Assembly (NCBI GenBank): GCA_014695325.1
Contig: JACJNZ010000079.1
Span: 1-64,000, forward strand
Length of the DNA: 64,000 nucleotides
Direction of reading: 5' to 3'
Origin: Cyanobacteria bacterium FACHB-502
GTDB lineage: Bacteria > Cyanobacteriota > Cyanobacteriia > Elainellales > Elainellaceae
Made by a program: the position numbers and the translations under genes. The notes below the pieces were generated by a model. The model did not search any database. It was not told the origin of the DNA and worked only from the letters and a program-made list of their open reading frames with translations. Positions 63,828 to 64,000 of this stretch are shown here, one piece after another. The stretch's first letter is position 1. Every line of letters begins with the position of its first letter.

Positions 63828-64000
63828 TCCAAGTGGCAGATTGACAGTTTCCATTTCCTGTTATATTCACTTGACCGCTGTGGATCGGCAGTAAACCCAA
63901 ATTGCGTCAGACTCTTCACGTTGTCAAAAAGCAATTGTGTGGATGGAGGGGGAAACAGTTTTCCATGATTGAGGAATTATCCAACCAGCTAAAAGCTTAT

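Overview
The window reads as a filamentous, non-marine cyanobacterium, probably Leptolyngbya-like. Support comes from very frequent GCGATCGC (HIP1) octamers, cyanobacteria-typical families (DUF928, Mo-nitrogenase C-terminal-domain protein, CHASE2 kinase, CHAT-TPR protein, HAF-repeat protein, cyanobacterial TPS exoproteins) and V-K-lineage Tns proteins. The genus is inference only. No rRNA, tRNA or CRISPR array was seen. Much of 1-25.5 kb and 52.2-54.7 kb is accessory DNA built from mobile-element debris.

Region 1 (1-7.8 kb): two and a half copies of a 96-bp tandem repeat, each full copy with a perfect 14-bp palindrome, precede a 733-aa protelomerase/telomere-resolvase-like tyrosine recombinase. 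Next come an array of TnsB-site-like motifs (a ~330-bp miniature element, a relic of a second protelomerase C-terminus and a second transposon end), a 124-aa orphan gene, and a tniQ-tnsC-tnsB module of the lineage used by type V-K CRISPR-associated transposons. There is no Cas12k, and tnsB is decapitated by an IS1-family element. A second miniature element (213 bp, TGTACA ends) follows.

Region 2 (7.8-25.2 kb): a HAF-repeat/carbohydrate-binding protein, IS3 and other transposase relics, a Lys-rich 104-aa protein, a CHAD gene cut by an IS701-like element, a complete five-gene nickel/oligopeptide-type ABC importer, and a DHA2-type MFS exporter bracketed by IS110 and IS6 pieces. One IS110 is intact and carries a candidate bridge-RNA region. 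A TnpB tail relic closes this stretch.

Region 3 (25.5-32.6 kb): a CHAT-TPR protein, a DUF928 protein and a three-gene signalling operon (degenerate kinase, NarL-type regulator, CHASE2 histidine kinase).

Region 4 (32.8-52.2 kb) is an export island. Two very large TPS exoproteins (1702 and 1751 aa) and one TpsB transporter flank a Mo-nitrogenase-domain small protein, a thioredoxin-fusion protein, an HlyD adaptor, a C39-peptidase ABC transporter, an unlisted 53-aa double-glycine precursor peptide and an RTX-repeat protein. The precursor is the most interesting object here. Its 29-residue core has six Arg, eleven aromatics and four Cys in a symmetric CX9CX4CX9C pattern, reminiscent of tachyplesin-type beta-hairpin antimicrobial peptides. 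It would be cut and exported by the adjacent transporter.

Region 5 (52.3-64 kb): a broken IS5, small orphan genes (including two related ~60-aa proteins), two thermonuclease-family proteins (one apparently lacking catalytic acids), a stand-alone Excalibur protein, a NERD-domain helicase, a GIY-YIG protein, and several secreted or membrane proteins of unknown function.
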